Shown: positions 11,604-18,989 of the stretch, piece by piece
Layout of the letters: the number at the start of each line of letters is the position of its first letter
Numbering within the stretch: the first letter of the stretch is position 1
NCBI GenBank assembly: GCA_963770645.1
Contig: CAVYQL010000002.1
Coordinates: 248,001-312,000 of the forward strand
DNA: 64,000 bases
Direction of reading: 5' to 3'
DNA from: Bog-473 sp963770645
GTDB taxonomy: Bacteria; Actinomycetota; Acidimicrobiia; Acidimicrobiales; RAAP-2
Notes under the pieces: generated by a model
What the model saw: the letters and a program-made list of their open reading frames with translations, nothing else
Told to the model about the DNA's origin: nothing
The model's database searches: none
Position numbers and translations under genes: made by a program

Positions 11604-12895
11604 AAGTCTGCGTCGTCGGCAGCGGTGGCCGCGAGCACGCGCTCGCCCACGTCCTGGCGCGCACGTCCGACGTGGTGGTCACGCCGGGCAACCCGGGCAT
11701 GGCCCCGCCCATCACCGTGGTCGACGACGCCCCGGTGGAGGAGGTCGACGCCGACCTCTACGTCATCGGACCCGAGGCCCCGCTCGTGGCCGGTCTGGCC
11801 GACACGCTGCGAGGGGCCGGCAAGGCCGTCCTCGGCCCGGGCGCCGACGGCGCCCTGCTCGAGGGGTCCAAGGCCTTCATGAAGGAGGTGCTGAGCTCGG
11901 CCGGGGTGCCCACGGCGCGCTTCGCCACCTTCGACGCGCTCGAGACCGCGGCGGCCCTCGACTACCTCGAGACCCTGCCCGGGCCCTGGGTGATCAAGAC
12001 CGACGGGCTGGCGGCGGGCAAGGGGGTCCTGGTGGCCCTCACCATGGACGAGGCCCGCGAAGACGTCAGCGCCAAGCTCTCAGGGGCCGCCTTCGGCGAC
12101 GCTGGGCGCCATATCGTCATTGAGGAGGGGATGGTGGGCGAGGAGTGCTCGCTGCTCGTCCTCTGCGATGGCACGAGCGCCGTGCCGCTCGTCCCCGCCC
12201 AGGACTTCAAACGCATCGGCGACGGCGACGCCGGGCCGAACACGGGCGGGATGGGCGCCTACGCCCCGATGCCCGCCGTTTCCGCCGGCGCGGTGGACCG
12301 CATCATGGACGCGGCGGTCCACCCCCTCCTCGCCGAGCTGCGCCGTCGCGACATCGACTACCGCGGTGTGCTCTACGCCGGCCTCATGCTGACCGGCGAC
12401 GGGGTGAAGGTCGTCGAGTACAACGTGCGCTTCGGTGACCCCGAGGCCCAGGTGGTGTTGCCGTTGCTGGCCTCGGACGCCGCAGAGTTGTTCCTCGCCG
12501 CGGCCAACGGGGAGCTGTCGACCGTTGGGCCCCCGACCTTCTCGGGCGATGCCGCGGTGTGCGTGGTGATGGCGTCGCAGGGCTACCCCGAGCACCCGCG
12601 CACCGGGGACCCCATCGAGGGACTGGACTCGGTGGGCCAGTCGATCGCCGGCGTCGCGGGCGCGACCGTGTTTCACGCGGGCACGCGCCGCCACGGTACC
12701 GACGGGGCCTTCCACACGGCCGGCGGTCGCGTGCTGGGCGTCACCGCGGTAGCCCCGACACTCGAGGAGGCGCGGGCGCGCGCGTACGCGGCCGCGGAGC
12801 CGATCGAGTGGGAGGGGATGCAGATGCGCCACGACATCGCAGCCGTCGCCGCGGCGGCCGCGCCGCCGGTGGGCGCCCCCGGGGGCGGCACATGA
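11600..12895 (+). CDS. purD: Phosphoribosylamine-glycine ligase
   Basis: ATP-grasp ligase that attaches glycine to phosphoribosylamine, step 2 of purine synthesis. The N-domain begins VKVCVVGSGGREHALA; the ATP-grasp fold contains IKTDGLAAGKGVLVA, EEGMVGEECSLLVLCDG, PNTGGMGAYAP and VEYNVRFGDPEAQ. The length (431 residues) is standard. The start is the GTG that overlaps the purA stop as GTGA; longer in-frame starts at 11243 lie inside purA and are not credible. It overlaps purB as ATGA. Confidence 0.97.
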   Translation: MKVCVVGSGGREHALAHVLARTSDVVVTPGNPGMAPPITVVDDAPVEEVDADLYVIGPEAPLVAGLADTLRGAGKAVLGPGADGALLEGSKAFMKEVLSSAGVPTARFATFDALETAAALDYLETLPGPWVIKTDGLAAGKGVLVALTMDEAREDVSAKLSGAAFGDAGRHIVIEEGMVGEECSLLVLCDGTSAVPLVPAQDFKRIGDGDAGPNTGGMGAYAPMPAVSAGAVDRIMDAAVHPLLAELRRRDIDYRGVLYAGLMLTGDGVKVVEYNVRFGDPEAQVVLPLLASDAAELFLAAANGELSTVGPPTFSGDAAVCVVMASQGYPEHPRTGDPIEGLDSVGQSIAGVAGATVFHAGTRRHGTDGAFHTAGGRVLGVTAVAPTLEEARARAYAAAEPIEWEGMQMRHDIAAVAAAAAPPVGAPGGGT

Positions 12896-14196
12896 TCCCC
12901 CGCTACTCCCCCGAGGACATGGCCGCGCTCTTCAGCGACACGGCGCGCTTCGCGCTGTGGCTCGAGGTCGAGCTCCTCTCCACCGAGGCCGAGGCCGCCC
13001 TCGGCGTGGTCCCGGCCGAGGACGCGGCGACCTGCCGGATCAAGGCACCGGTGGTCGACGACCTGTTCGTGGCCGAGGTGCTCGAGCGTGAGAAGGTCAC
13101 CGATCACGACGTCGCGGCGTTCGTCGACGTGGTCCAAGAGCGCATCGGGGCACCAGCCGGCTCGTTCATCCACTTCGGCCTCACCTCGTCCGACGTCGTC
13201 GACACGGCCCTGTGCGCCACGCTGACCAAGGCCGCCGACCTGCTGCTCAGCGAGCTCGATGCGTTCGTGCTCGCGCTGAAGACGCGGGCGCTCGAACTGC
13301 TGCACGTCCCGGTCGCCGGGCGTACCCACGGTATGCAGGCCGAGCCGACGACCTTCGGGGTCAAGTTCGCGCTGTGGGCCCTGCAGGCCGACCGTGACCG
13401 CCGGCGCCTGCGCGCCGCGCGCGAGGCTGTCGCGGTGGGGAAGCTCTCCGGGGCGGTCGGCACGTACTCCAACATCGACCCCGAAGTGGAGGCGCGGGTG
13501 TGCGCGGCGCTCGGGCTCACGCCGGTGCCCGCGACCCAGGTCATCGCCCGCGATCGCCACGCCCAATACCTCGCCGCCTGCGCGTCGATCGGGGCGACCA
13601 TCGAGCTCATGTGCACCGAGATCCGCCACCTGGCACGCAGCGAGGTCGGCGAGGTGGAGGAACCCTTCGGCTCGGGGCAGAAGGGCAGCTCGTCGATGCC
13701 CCACAAACGCAACCCAGTCCTCTCCGAGCGCCTGTGCGGCCTGGCCCGGCTGCTGCGCGGCTACCTCGGCGCCGGGCTCGAGGACGTGGCGCTGTGGCAC
13801 GAGCGGGACATCTCACACAGCTCGGTCGAGCGCGTCGCGCTCCCCGACGCCTCCCTGCTGACCTGCTACATGCTGCGCAAGGCGACGGGGCTGGCGGCCG
13901 GCCTCGTGATCCACGCCGATCGCGCGCTGGCCAACTTGACCGAGGGCTCCCTCGGGCTCGTCTTCTCGCAAGCGGTCCTCCTCTCCCTCGTCTCGGCGGG
14001 CCTGACCCGTGACGAGGCGTACCGGATCGTCCAGCGCGACGCCCGCGCCGCGTGGTCGGAGCGGCGCCCGTTCCGCGCCGTCCTCGAGACCGACCCTGAG
14101 GTGACGCTCACCGCCGCGCAGCTCGACGACGCCTTCGACCTCTCCCGGACCCTGCGCCACGTCGACCGCTTCGCCGACGCCGTCGTCACGCTGTGA
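12892..14196 (+). CDS. purB: Adenylosuccinate lyase
   Basis: Removes fumarate from SAICAR and from adenylosuccinate, serving both IMP and AMP synthesis. The 434-residue protein begins MIPRYSPEDMAALF and has the fumarase/aspartase-superfamily signature GSSSMPHKRNP with the flexible catalytic serine. Other landmarks are VAGRTHGMQAEPTTFG (catalytic His) and FIHFGLTSSDVVDTA. ATG 12892 overlaps the purD stop, and the purC GTG overlaps its own stop. Confidence 0.97.
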   Translation: MIPRYSPEDMAALFSDTARFALWLEVELLSTEAEAALGVVPAEDAATCRIKAPVVDDLFVAEVLEREKVTDHDVAAFVDVVQERIGAPAGSFIHFGLTSSDVVDTALCATLTKAADLLLSELDAFVLALKTRALELLHVPVAGRTHGMQAEPTTFGVKFALWALQADRDRRRLRAAREAVAVGKLSGAVGTYSNIDPEVEARVCAALGLTPVPATQVIARDRHAQYLAACASIGATIELMCTEIRHLARSEVGEVEEPFGSGQKGSSSMPHKRNPVLSERLCGLARLLRGYLGAGLEDVALWHERDISHSSVERVALPDASLLTCYMLRKATGLAAGLVIHADRALANLTEGSLGLVFSQAVLLSLVSAGLTRDEAYRIVQRDARAAWSERRPFRAVLETDPEVTLTAAQLDDAFDLSRTLRHVDRFADAVVTL

Positions 14197-15098
14197 GCGG
14201 CGCCGGCGCACTCGATCTGCCGCAGGTCCTCTCGGGCAAGGTGCGCGAGCTCTACGACGCCGGCGACGACCGCCTGCTCATGGTGGCGTCGGACCGGGTC
14301 AGCGCGTTCGACGTGATCATGGCCCAGCCCATTCCCGACAAGGGCCGCGTGCTGACGGCGATGACCTGCTTCTGGTGCGAGGAGCTGGCCGACGTGCTCC
14401 CGGGCACGGTGCTCACCGCCGACCCGGTCGAGATCAGCGCCGCGCTCGGGGGCCTGGCGCTGCCGCCTGCATGGGCCGGGCGGGCCATGCTGGTGCGCCG
14501 GGCCGAGATGCTCCAGCTCGAGTGCATCGTGCGGGGGTACCTGGCCGGTCAGGCCTGGGAGGAGTACGAGCGCTCGGGCACGGTCCACGGTCTCGAGATG
14601 CCCGAGGGCCTGTTGCTCGCCAGCAAGCTGGAGAAGCCGATCTTCACTCCCTCCACGAAGTCGGCCGAGGGGCACGACCTCAACATCGGCATGGCGGAGG
14701 CGATCGACCTGGTCGGCGCCGAGTCGGTCCTGGCGGCGCGGGCCGCCTGCCTCGAGCTGTACCGCCGCGCCGCGGCCCGCTGCGCCGACGCCGGGTTGAT
14801 CCTGGCCGATACCAAATTCGAGCTGGGTTACGTGGACGGCGTGCTCTGCCTGTGCGACGAGGTCTGCACGCCCGACTCCTCGCGGCTGTGGCCTGCCGAT
14901 GCGGTCGTGCCGGGCACGACCCCGCCGGCCTTCGACAAGCAGCCGCTGCGCGATTGGCTGGCGCAACAGCCTTGGGACCGCACACCACCGCCGCCCCCGC
15001 TCCCCAGCGAGGTGGTCGCGGCCATGTCGGCGCGCTACGTGGCGGCCTACGAGCGCGTGACCGGCCGCTCGCTGAGCGACTGGTACGGTGCCTCGTGA
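14193..15098 (+). CDS. purC: SAICAR synthetase
   Basis: ATP-dependent ligation of aspartate to CAIR. The 301-residue protein shows SGKVRELYDAGDDRLLMVAS, DRVSAFDVIM, the nucleotide-binding segment and the signature LILADTKFELGYVDG. The extra C-terminal helix compared with E. coli PurC is normal for the longer actinobacterial form. The GTG start overlaps the purB stop codon (GTGA). Confidence 0.96.
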   Translation: MSGAGALDLPQVLSGKVRELYDAGDDRLLMVASDRVSAFDVIMAQPIPDKGRVLTAMTCFWCEELADVLPGTVLTADPVEISAALGGLALPPAWAGRAMLVRRAEMLQLECIVRGYLAGQAWEEYERSGTVHGLEMPEGLLLASKLEKPIFTPSTKSAEGHDLNIGMAEAIDLVGAESVLAARAACLELYRRAAARCADAGLILADTKFELGYVDGVLCLCDEVCTPDSSRLWPADAVVPGTTPPAFDKQPLRDWLAQQPWDRTPPPPPLPSEVVAAMSARYVAAYERVTGRSLSDWYGAS

Positions 15099-15108
15099 TG
15101 GGGTCGCG

Positions 15109-15360
15109 ATGAAGTTCTTGGCGCGCGTCGAGGTGCAGTTGCGGCCCGGTATCGCGGACCCCGAGGGCGCAACCATCGAGCGCGCCCTGCCCGCGCTCGG
15201 CTTCGACGGGGTGGCCCACGTGCGGGCCGGCCGCTCCTTCAGCTTCGAGGTCGACGCGCTCGACGAGGGTGCGGCGCGCACCAGGGCGACCGAGCTGGCC
15301 GAACGCCTGCTGGCCAACCCGGTCATCGAGCAGAGCCGGCTCGAGCTCGAGGCGATCTGA
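15109..15360 (+). CDS. purS: FGAM synthase subunit PurS
   Basis: Small 83-residue subunit that bridges PurQ and PurL in the three-part formylglycinamidine ribonucleotide synthase. It begins MKFLARVEVQLRPGIADPEG and has the usual beta-alpha-beta fold with VRAGRSFSFEVD. An in-frame ATG at 15088 lies inside purC and would add seven residues; ATG 15109 matches family starts. purQ follows after 2 bp. Confidence 0.94.
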   Translation: MKFLARVEVQLRPGIADPEGATIERALPALGFDGVAHVRAGRSFSFEVDALDEGAARTRATELAERLLANPVIEQSRLELEAI

Positions 15361-15362
15361 GA

Positions 15363-16046
15363 GTGGCGCCGCGCATCGGCGTCGTCGTCTTCCCCGGGAC
15401 CAACTGCGAGCACGACGTCGTCGCCGCGGCCGAGCTCGCCGGTGGGAGCGGCGTGCTCCTCTGGCACCGTGACGCGTCGCTCGGCCCCGTCGACGCGGTG
15501 GTGCTGCCGGGAGGCTTCGCCCACGGGGACTACCTGCGCCCCGGTGCACTGGCCCGCTTCTCCCCCGTCATGGAGGCGGTGCGCGACTTCGCCCGGAGCG
15601 GCGGCCCGGTGGTGGGCATCTGCAACGGCTTCCAGGTGCTGACCGAGGCGGGGCTGCTACCGGGCGCGCTGCAGAAGAACGGGCGCCTCCGCTTCCTCTG
15701 CGAGCCGGCGCGCGTCGTGGTGTCCTCGACCTCGTCCGTGCTCACGTCGGCCACGACTCCGGGCGACGAGCTGGTCATCCCCATCAACCACTTCTCGGGC
15801 AACTACACCTGCGACGCCGACACGCTGCGCGCCCTCCAGGACGAGGAGCGCATCGTGCTGCGCTACGCCGACAACCCCAACGGGTCGCTCGATGCCATCG
15901 CAGGCGTCGCCAACGAGGCGGGCAACGTCGTCGGCCTCATGCCGCACCCCGAGCGAGCCAGCGCAGCGGTGCTGGGCTCGACCGACGGCCTGGTCCTGCT
16001 GCGCTCGCTGGTGGGCGCCGCCGCGACGCGCGCCGCGGCGGCCTGA
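15363..16046 (+). CDS. purQ: FGAM synthase glutaminase subunit PurQ
   Basis: Class I glutamine amidotransferase that supplies ammonia to PurL. The 227-residue protein has FPGTNCEHDV at the N-terminus, LPGGFAHGDYLRPGA, the nucleophile elbow GICNGFQVL and the C-terminal catalytic pair in GLMPHPERA. The start is GTG at 15363. This ends the first pur block; purL is about 3 kb downstream on the same strand. Confidence 0.96.
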   Translation: MAPRIGVVVFPGTNCEHDVVAAAELAGGSGVLLWHRDASLGPVDAVVLPGGFAHGDYLRPGALARFSPVMEAVRDFARSGGPVVGICNGFQVLTEAGLLPGALQKNGRLRFLCEPARVVVSSTSSVLTSATTPGDELVIPINHFSGNYTCDADTLRALQDEERIVLRYADNPNGSLDAIAGVANEAGNVVGLMPHPERASAAVLGSTDGLVLLRSLVGAAATRAAAA

Positions 16047-16118
16047 CTCCGACCAGTCGCCCGCGGCCTGAGCCGTCGCCCGCGACTTGGGTGACCGCGC
16101 ACCGAGCGGCACGGTCCA

Positions 16119-16124
16119 TAGTGT
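16119..16124 (+). promoter_or_regulatory. -10 element of leaderless promoter for amidase-like gene
   Basis: TAGTGT followed by 6 nt and the GTG at 16131. The spacing matches the leaderless pattern at other genes in this window and supports the upstream start. Confidence 0.5.
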
Positions 16125-16130
16125 GATGTC

Positions 16131-17172
16131 GTGGGCGAGCGCCGGGCGGAACAAGACGGGGTTCCGGCCCACCGCTCACCCCGCTCACCCCGCTCACCGG
16201 GGAGGCCGCTGATGGTCCTGGTGCTGTCCTTGGCGCTCGGACCGTCGCTCGCGCTCTTCGCAGTGGCGCCCGGCGCGGCCGGCGCGGGGACGACGCGCCG
16301 CTCGTCCGCGGTGCGGGCATCAGCGGGCAAGCAGCTCGACCCGCGAGTACGAGCCCGGGGCGTGTGTCAAGTACCCGCCCACCTCGGGCAACCGGCGGCT
16401 GACGGTCTTCCTCGACGCGGGACACGGCGGCCTCGATCCGGGTGGTGTCGGTACCACCGACTCCGGCCAAACGGTCTACGAGGCAGACGCGACGCTTCCC
16501 GTGGAGCTCGACGCGATGGCCCTGCTTCGGGCAAAGGGGTTCACCGTGGTGGTGTCGCGGACGAAGGACGAGACGGTGCTCAGGCCCGGTCCCGGCGACG
16601 TCTCGGGCGGCCTCTTTACCGCGCAAGGCGTGCACGACGACGTGGCCTCGCGCGACCAGTGTGCGGACATGGCGAAGGCGAACGCGCTCGTGGGCATCTA
16701 CTTCGACGCCGGGGGTTCGCCGCTCAATGCGGGCGCTGTCACCGGCTACGACACGGCGCGGCCGTTCTCGGCGCAGAACCTCAAGCTTGCCACCTTCGTC
16801 CAGAACGACGTGCTCGGCGCGCTGAACGCGCAGGGCTGGGCGATACCAAACCTCGGCGTCGTCGACGACAGCCAGCTCGGCGGCCCGGCCCTCACCACGG
16901 CGGCGGCCAATTACGGCCATCTCCTCCTGCTCGGCCCGCCCGTACCGGGCTGGTTCTCCACGCCGAGCACGATGCCGGGTGCGCTGATCGAGCCGCTGTT
17001 CATCACCGATCCCTTCGAAGCCGACATCGCGACGAGCGCGCAGGGCCAGCAGGTGATCGCTGGTGGTCTCGCCCAGGCGGTGGAGCAGTACTTTCCGCAG
17101 AGCCCGGACACGGGTCACAACTCAGAGGCCGCGTCGCCCCATCGTCACGGGCCGGCGAAGGGACGGGGCTGA
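16131..17172 (+). pseudogene. Frameshifted secreted amidase_3-like protein
   Basis: Resembles N-acetylmuramoyl-L-alanine amidases that cleave peptidoglycan. The signal peptide (hydrophobic segment from MVLVLSLALGPSLALF at 16212) is in frame with a GTG at 16131. The amidase domain (TVFLDAGHGGLDPGG, then YEADATLPVELDA) is one frame over. Removing one A from GGCAAGCAG near 16332 joins the two. Residues that should bind zinc are H in DAGHGG and E in YEAD, but the third ligand (normally in SIHAD) is Tyr in VGIYFDAGG; the late catalytic Glu (GALIEPLF) is present. The protein may therefore not hydrolyse peptidoglycan. Three 9-bp repeats (16172-16198) code for RSP units before the signal peptide. Frameshift could be decay or a sequence error. 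Confidence 0.7.
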
Positions 17173-17189
17173 GGAGTCCTCGGCTCCTC
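17171..17189. terminator. Weak hairpin between convergent genes
   Basis: GAGGAG and CTCCTC form a 6-bp stem with a 7-nt loop between the amidase-like gene and the convergent hypothetical gene. There is no T tract, so this is only a tentative terminator. Confidence 0.25.
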
Positions 17190-17206
17190 GCCCGGCCGCG
17201 GCCGCG

Positions 17207-17635
17207 TCAGCTCCGCGCCCGCGAGATCTCGGCCTTCTGCAGGACGGCCGCGCTGACGCCGGCGGCCCGCCAGGTCGAGTAGGTGATGCCCTTGCGCTCG
17301 CCGTAGGCCTTGGCCACCTTGACGAACTGCTTCTCCAGCGCCGTGAGGTCCTTGACCTGGTCCACACGTGAGCGCTCGTCGAAGAGGTCCTTCTGCTCCT
17401 GGAGCAGGTGGAGGCGAGTGAGCGCGTCGGCCGCGGCGAGCTGGGAGTCGATGGTGCCCAGCCGCTTGTCGATGGAGGCTGGCGTGCGTTTGCGCCCGCG
17501 CTTGGGCTTCGAGGTCTCGAGCGCCTCGAGATAGTGACGGACGGTTGCACTCTCGGCACGCCCACGAGCCAATGCGGCCTTGTGGCCAGTGCTCATGGGT
17601 TTGCGAGGAGCCGAGGTCTTTCCCTTTGCTGGCAT
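17207..17635 (-). CDS. Conserved actinobacterial hypothetical protein
   Basis: A 142-residue basic protein with no membrane segment. The N-terminus is Lys/Arg/Pro-rich (KPKRGRKRTPASIDKR), followed by a predicted helical, coiled-coil-like region (IDSQLAAADALTRLHLLQEQ) and a C-terminal segment FVKVAKAYGERKGITYSTWR that looks like a small helical binding module. I recognise it as a family that recurs in Actinobacteria without a known function. Its charge suggests nucleic-acid contact (inference). A CACAAT box and AGGAG site lie just before ATG 17635. Confidence 0.75.
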   Translation of the reverse strand: MPAKGKTSAPRKPMSTGHKAALARGRAESATVRHYLEALETSKPKRGRKRTPASIDKRLGTIDSQLAAADALTRLHLLQEQKDLFDERSRVDQVKDLTALEKQFVKVAKAYGERKGITYSTWRAAGVSAAVLQKAEISRARS

Positions 17636-17835
17636 GCTCCTATTGTGCCGCGTTCGCGCCGGGCATATAACTCAATTCCGGTTGTGAGTTTGTAACAGTC
17701 CCGGCTCGGTTCATTTCGGCCCGAGTCCGTGCACCCATCTCGTCAATTCCACTGAAATTCACCAGAGGATCGGCTGTGAAAGCGGCGCGGCATTGCGCGC
17801 GTCCGCCGGCGTCATTTCGCCGCTGCCACCGGGGT

Positions 17836-17841
17836 TACCCT
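17836..17841 (+). promoter_or_regulatory. -10 element of leaderless promoter (membrane protein gene)
   Basis: TACCCT, 6 nt before ATG 17848. It selects this ATG over the longer in-frame start at 17776. Confidence 0.45.
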
Positions 17842-17847
17842 GCTGGG

Positions 17848-18291
17848 ATGCGCGCGGCCGGCGACGCCACTCTCGATGCACGGAGCCGCCGCACCATGGC
17901 CACCGTGCTGCTGGTGGCCGCCCTGCTCATCGTGGCCTACTGGATCGCCTGGCTGGCCCACCGCTCTCTCGTCGCGTCGGAGACCGCGCCGGGATACACG
18001 CAATTCGAGGATGCCTTCCCCCTGGCCGACGGGTGGCTCGCCCTGTGTCTGGTCGCCGCCTCGTACTGCCTCGTGACGGCGCGGCGGGCGGCCCTGTTCT
18101 GGCTGCTGGCCGGGGGCGGTGCCGGGTTGTATCTCTTCGCGATGGACGTGCTCTACGACCTCCAACACGGGGTGTGGGGCAAGGGTGCGAACGGGCTGAT
18201 CGAGCTCGTCATCAATCTGGTGACGCTCGGCCTGTCAGTCTTCGTGTTGCATTGGACCTGGATCCGAAAGGAGGCGCTGCTCTCGCGATGA
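17848..18291 (+). CDS. Small four-helix membrane protein
   Basis: A 147-residue protein with four predicted transmembrane helices (starting at about VLLVAALLIVAYWIAWLA, WLALCLVAASYCLV, ALFWLLAGGGAGLYLF and LIELVINLVTLGLSVF). No catalytic motif is visible and I do not recognise a named family. It lies 13 bp before a methyltransferase gene, so the two are probably co-transcribed. The methyltransferase could act on a lipid or quinone at the membrane, but that is inference. Confidence 0.75.
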   Translation: MRAAGDATLDARSRRTMATVLLVAALLIVAYWIAWLAHRSLVASETAPGYTQFEDAFPLADGWLALCLVAASYCLVTARRAALFWLLAGGGAGLYLFAMDVLYDLQHGVWGKGANGLIELVINLVTLGLSVFVLHWTWIRKEALLSR

Positions 18292-18304
18292 GCAGCGACG
18301 ACGT

Positions 18305-18925
18305 GTGAGCACCTACGAATTCGACCCGGACACCTACGCCGAGCTGATGCGGACCGACATACCCGCCTACCCCCGGCTCCAAGAGGCGGTCGCCGCCGCC
18401 GGCGCGGACGCCGGCGGGGACGGCGGCGGAGGCGCCTCCCGGGGTGTGTCCCGGATCCTCGACCTCGGCACCGGCACGGGGGAGACGGTGGCCGTCGTGC
18501 TGGCCCGCCACCCCGGTGCGAGCGCGGTCGGGGTCGACAAGAACGAGCGCATGCTCGGTGCGGCCCGCGCGCGCCTGGCCGGCCTGCCGGTCGAGCTCGA
18601 GGTGGCGAACCTGGTCGACCCGCTGCCGGCCGGCCCCTTCGACCTGGTGGTCTCCGTTCTGGCCGTCCACCACCTCGAGGGGCCGGACAAGGCGGCGTTG
18701 TTCGCCCGGATCGCCGGCGTCCTGCGACCCGGCGGGCGCTTCGTCCTGGGCGACGTCGTCATCCCCGTCGATCCCGCCGACGCGGTGACGCCGGGCCTCG
18801 AGGGCCACGACCGCCCGTCGACGGTGGCCGACCAGCTGCGCTGGCTGGCCGACGCCGGCTTCGACGCGGCCGAGGTGTGGTCCGAACACGACCTCGCGGT
18901 GCTGCGAGCCGATCGTCCCGGTTGA
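18305..18925 (+). CDS. Class I SAM-dependent methyltransferase
   Basis: A Rossmann-fold methyltransferase of 206 residues. Motif I is ILDLGTGTGETVAVVL, an acidic residue ends strand 2 (VGVDKNERM), and the post-motif region is LVVSVLAVHHL, followed by LRPGGRFVLGDVV. These place it near the UbiE/Methyltransf_11-type enzymes; the substrate cannot be told. The start is GTG 18305, the first plausible in-frame start. A Gly-rich insert (GGDGGGGAS) before motif I is unusual but could be a flexible loop. Confidence 0.85.
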   Translation: MSTYEFDPDTYAELMRTDIPAYPRLQEAVAAAGADAGGDGGGGASRGVSRILDLGTGTGETVAVVLARHPGASAVGVDKNERMLGAARARLAGLPVELEVANLVDPLPAGPFDLVVSVLAVHHLEGPDKAALFARIAGVLRPGGRFVLGDVVIPVDPADAVTPGLEGHDRPSTVADQLRWLADAGFDAAEVWSEHDLAVLRADRPG

Positions 18926-18989
18926 GGACGCCCGCCGCCCGCCGGCCCGCCCTGGTCGTGGCGGCGCGGCCCCTATCGTGGAGGTCACC

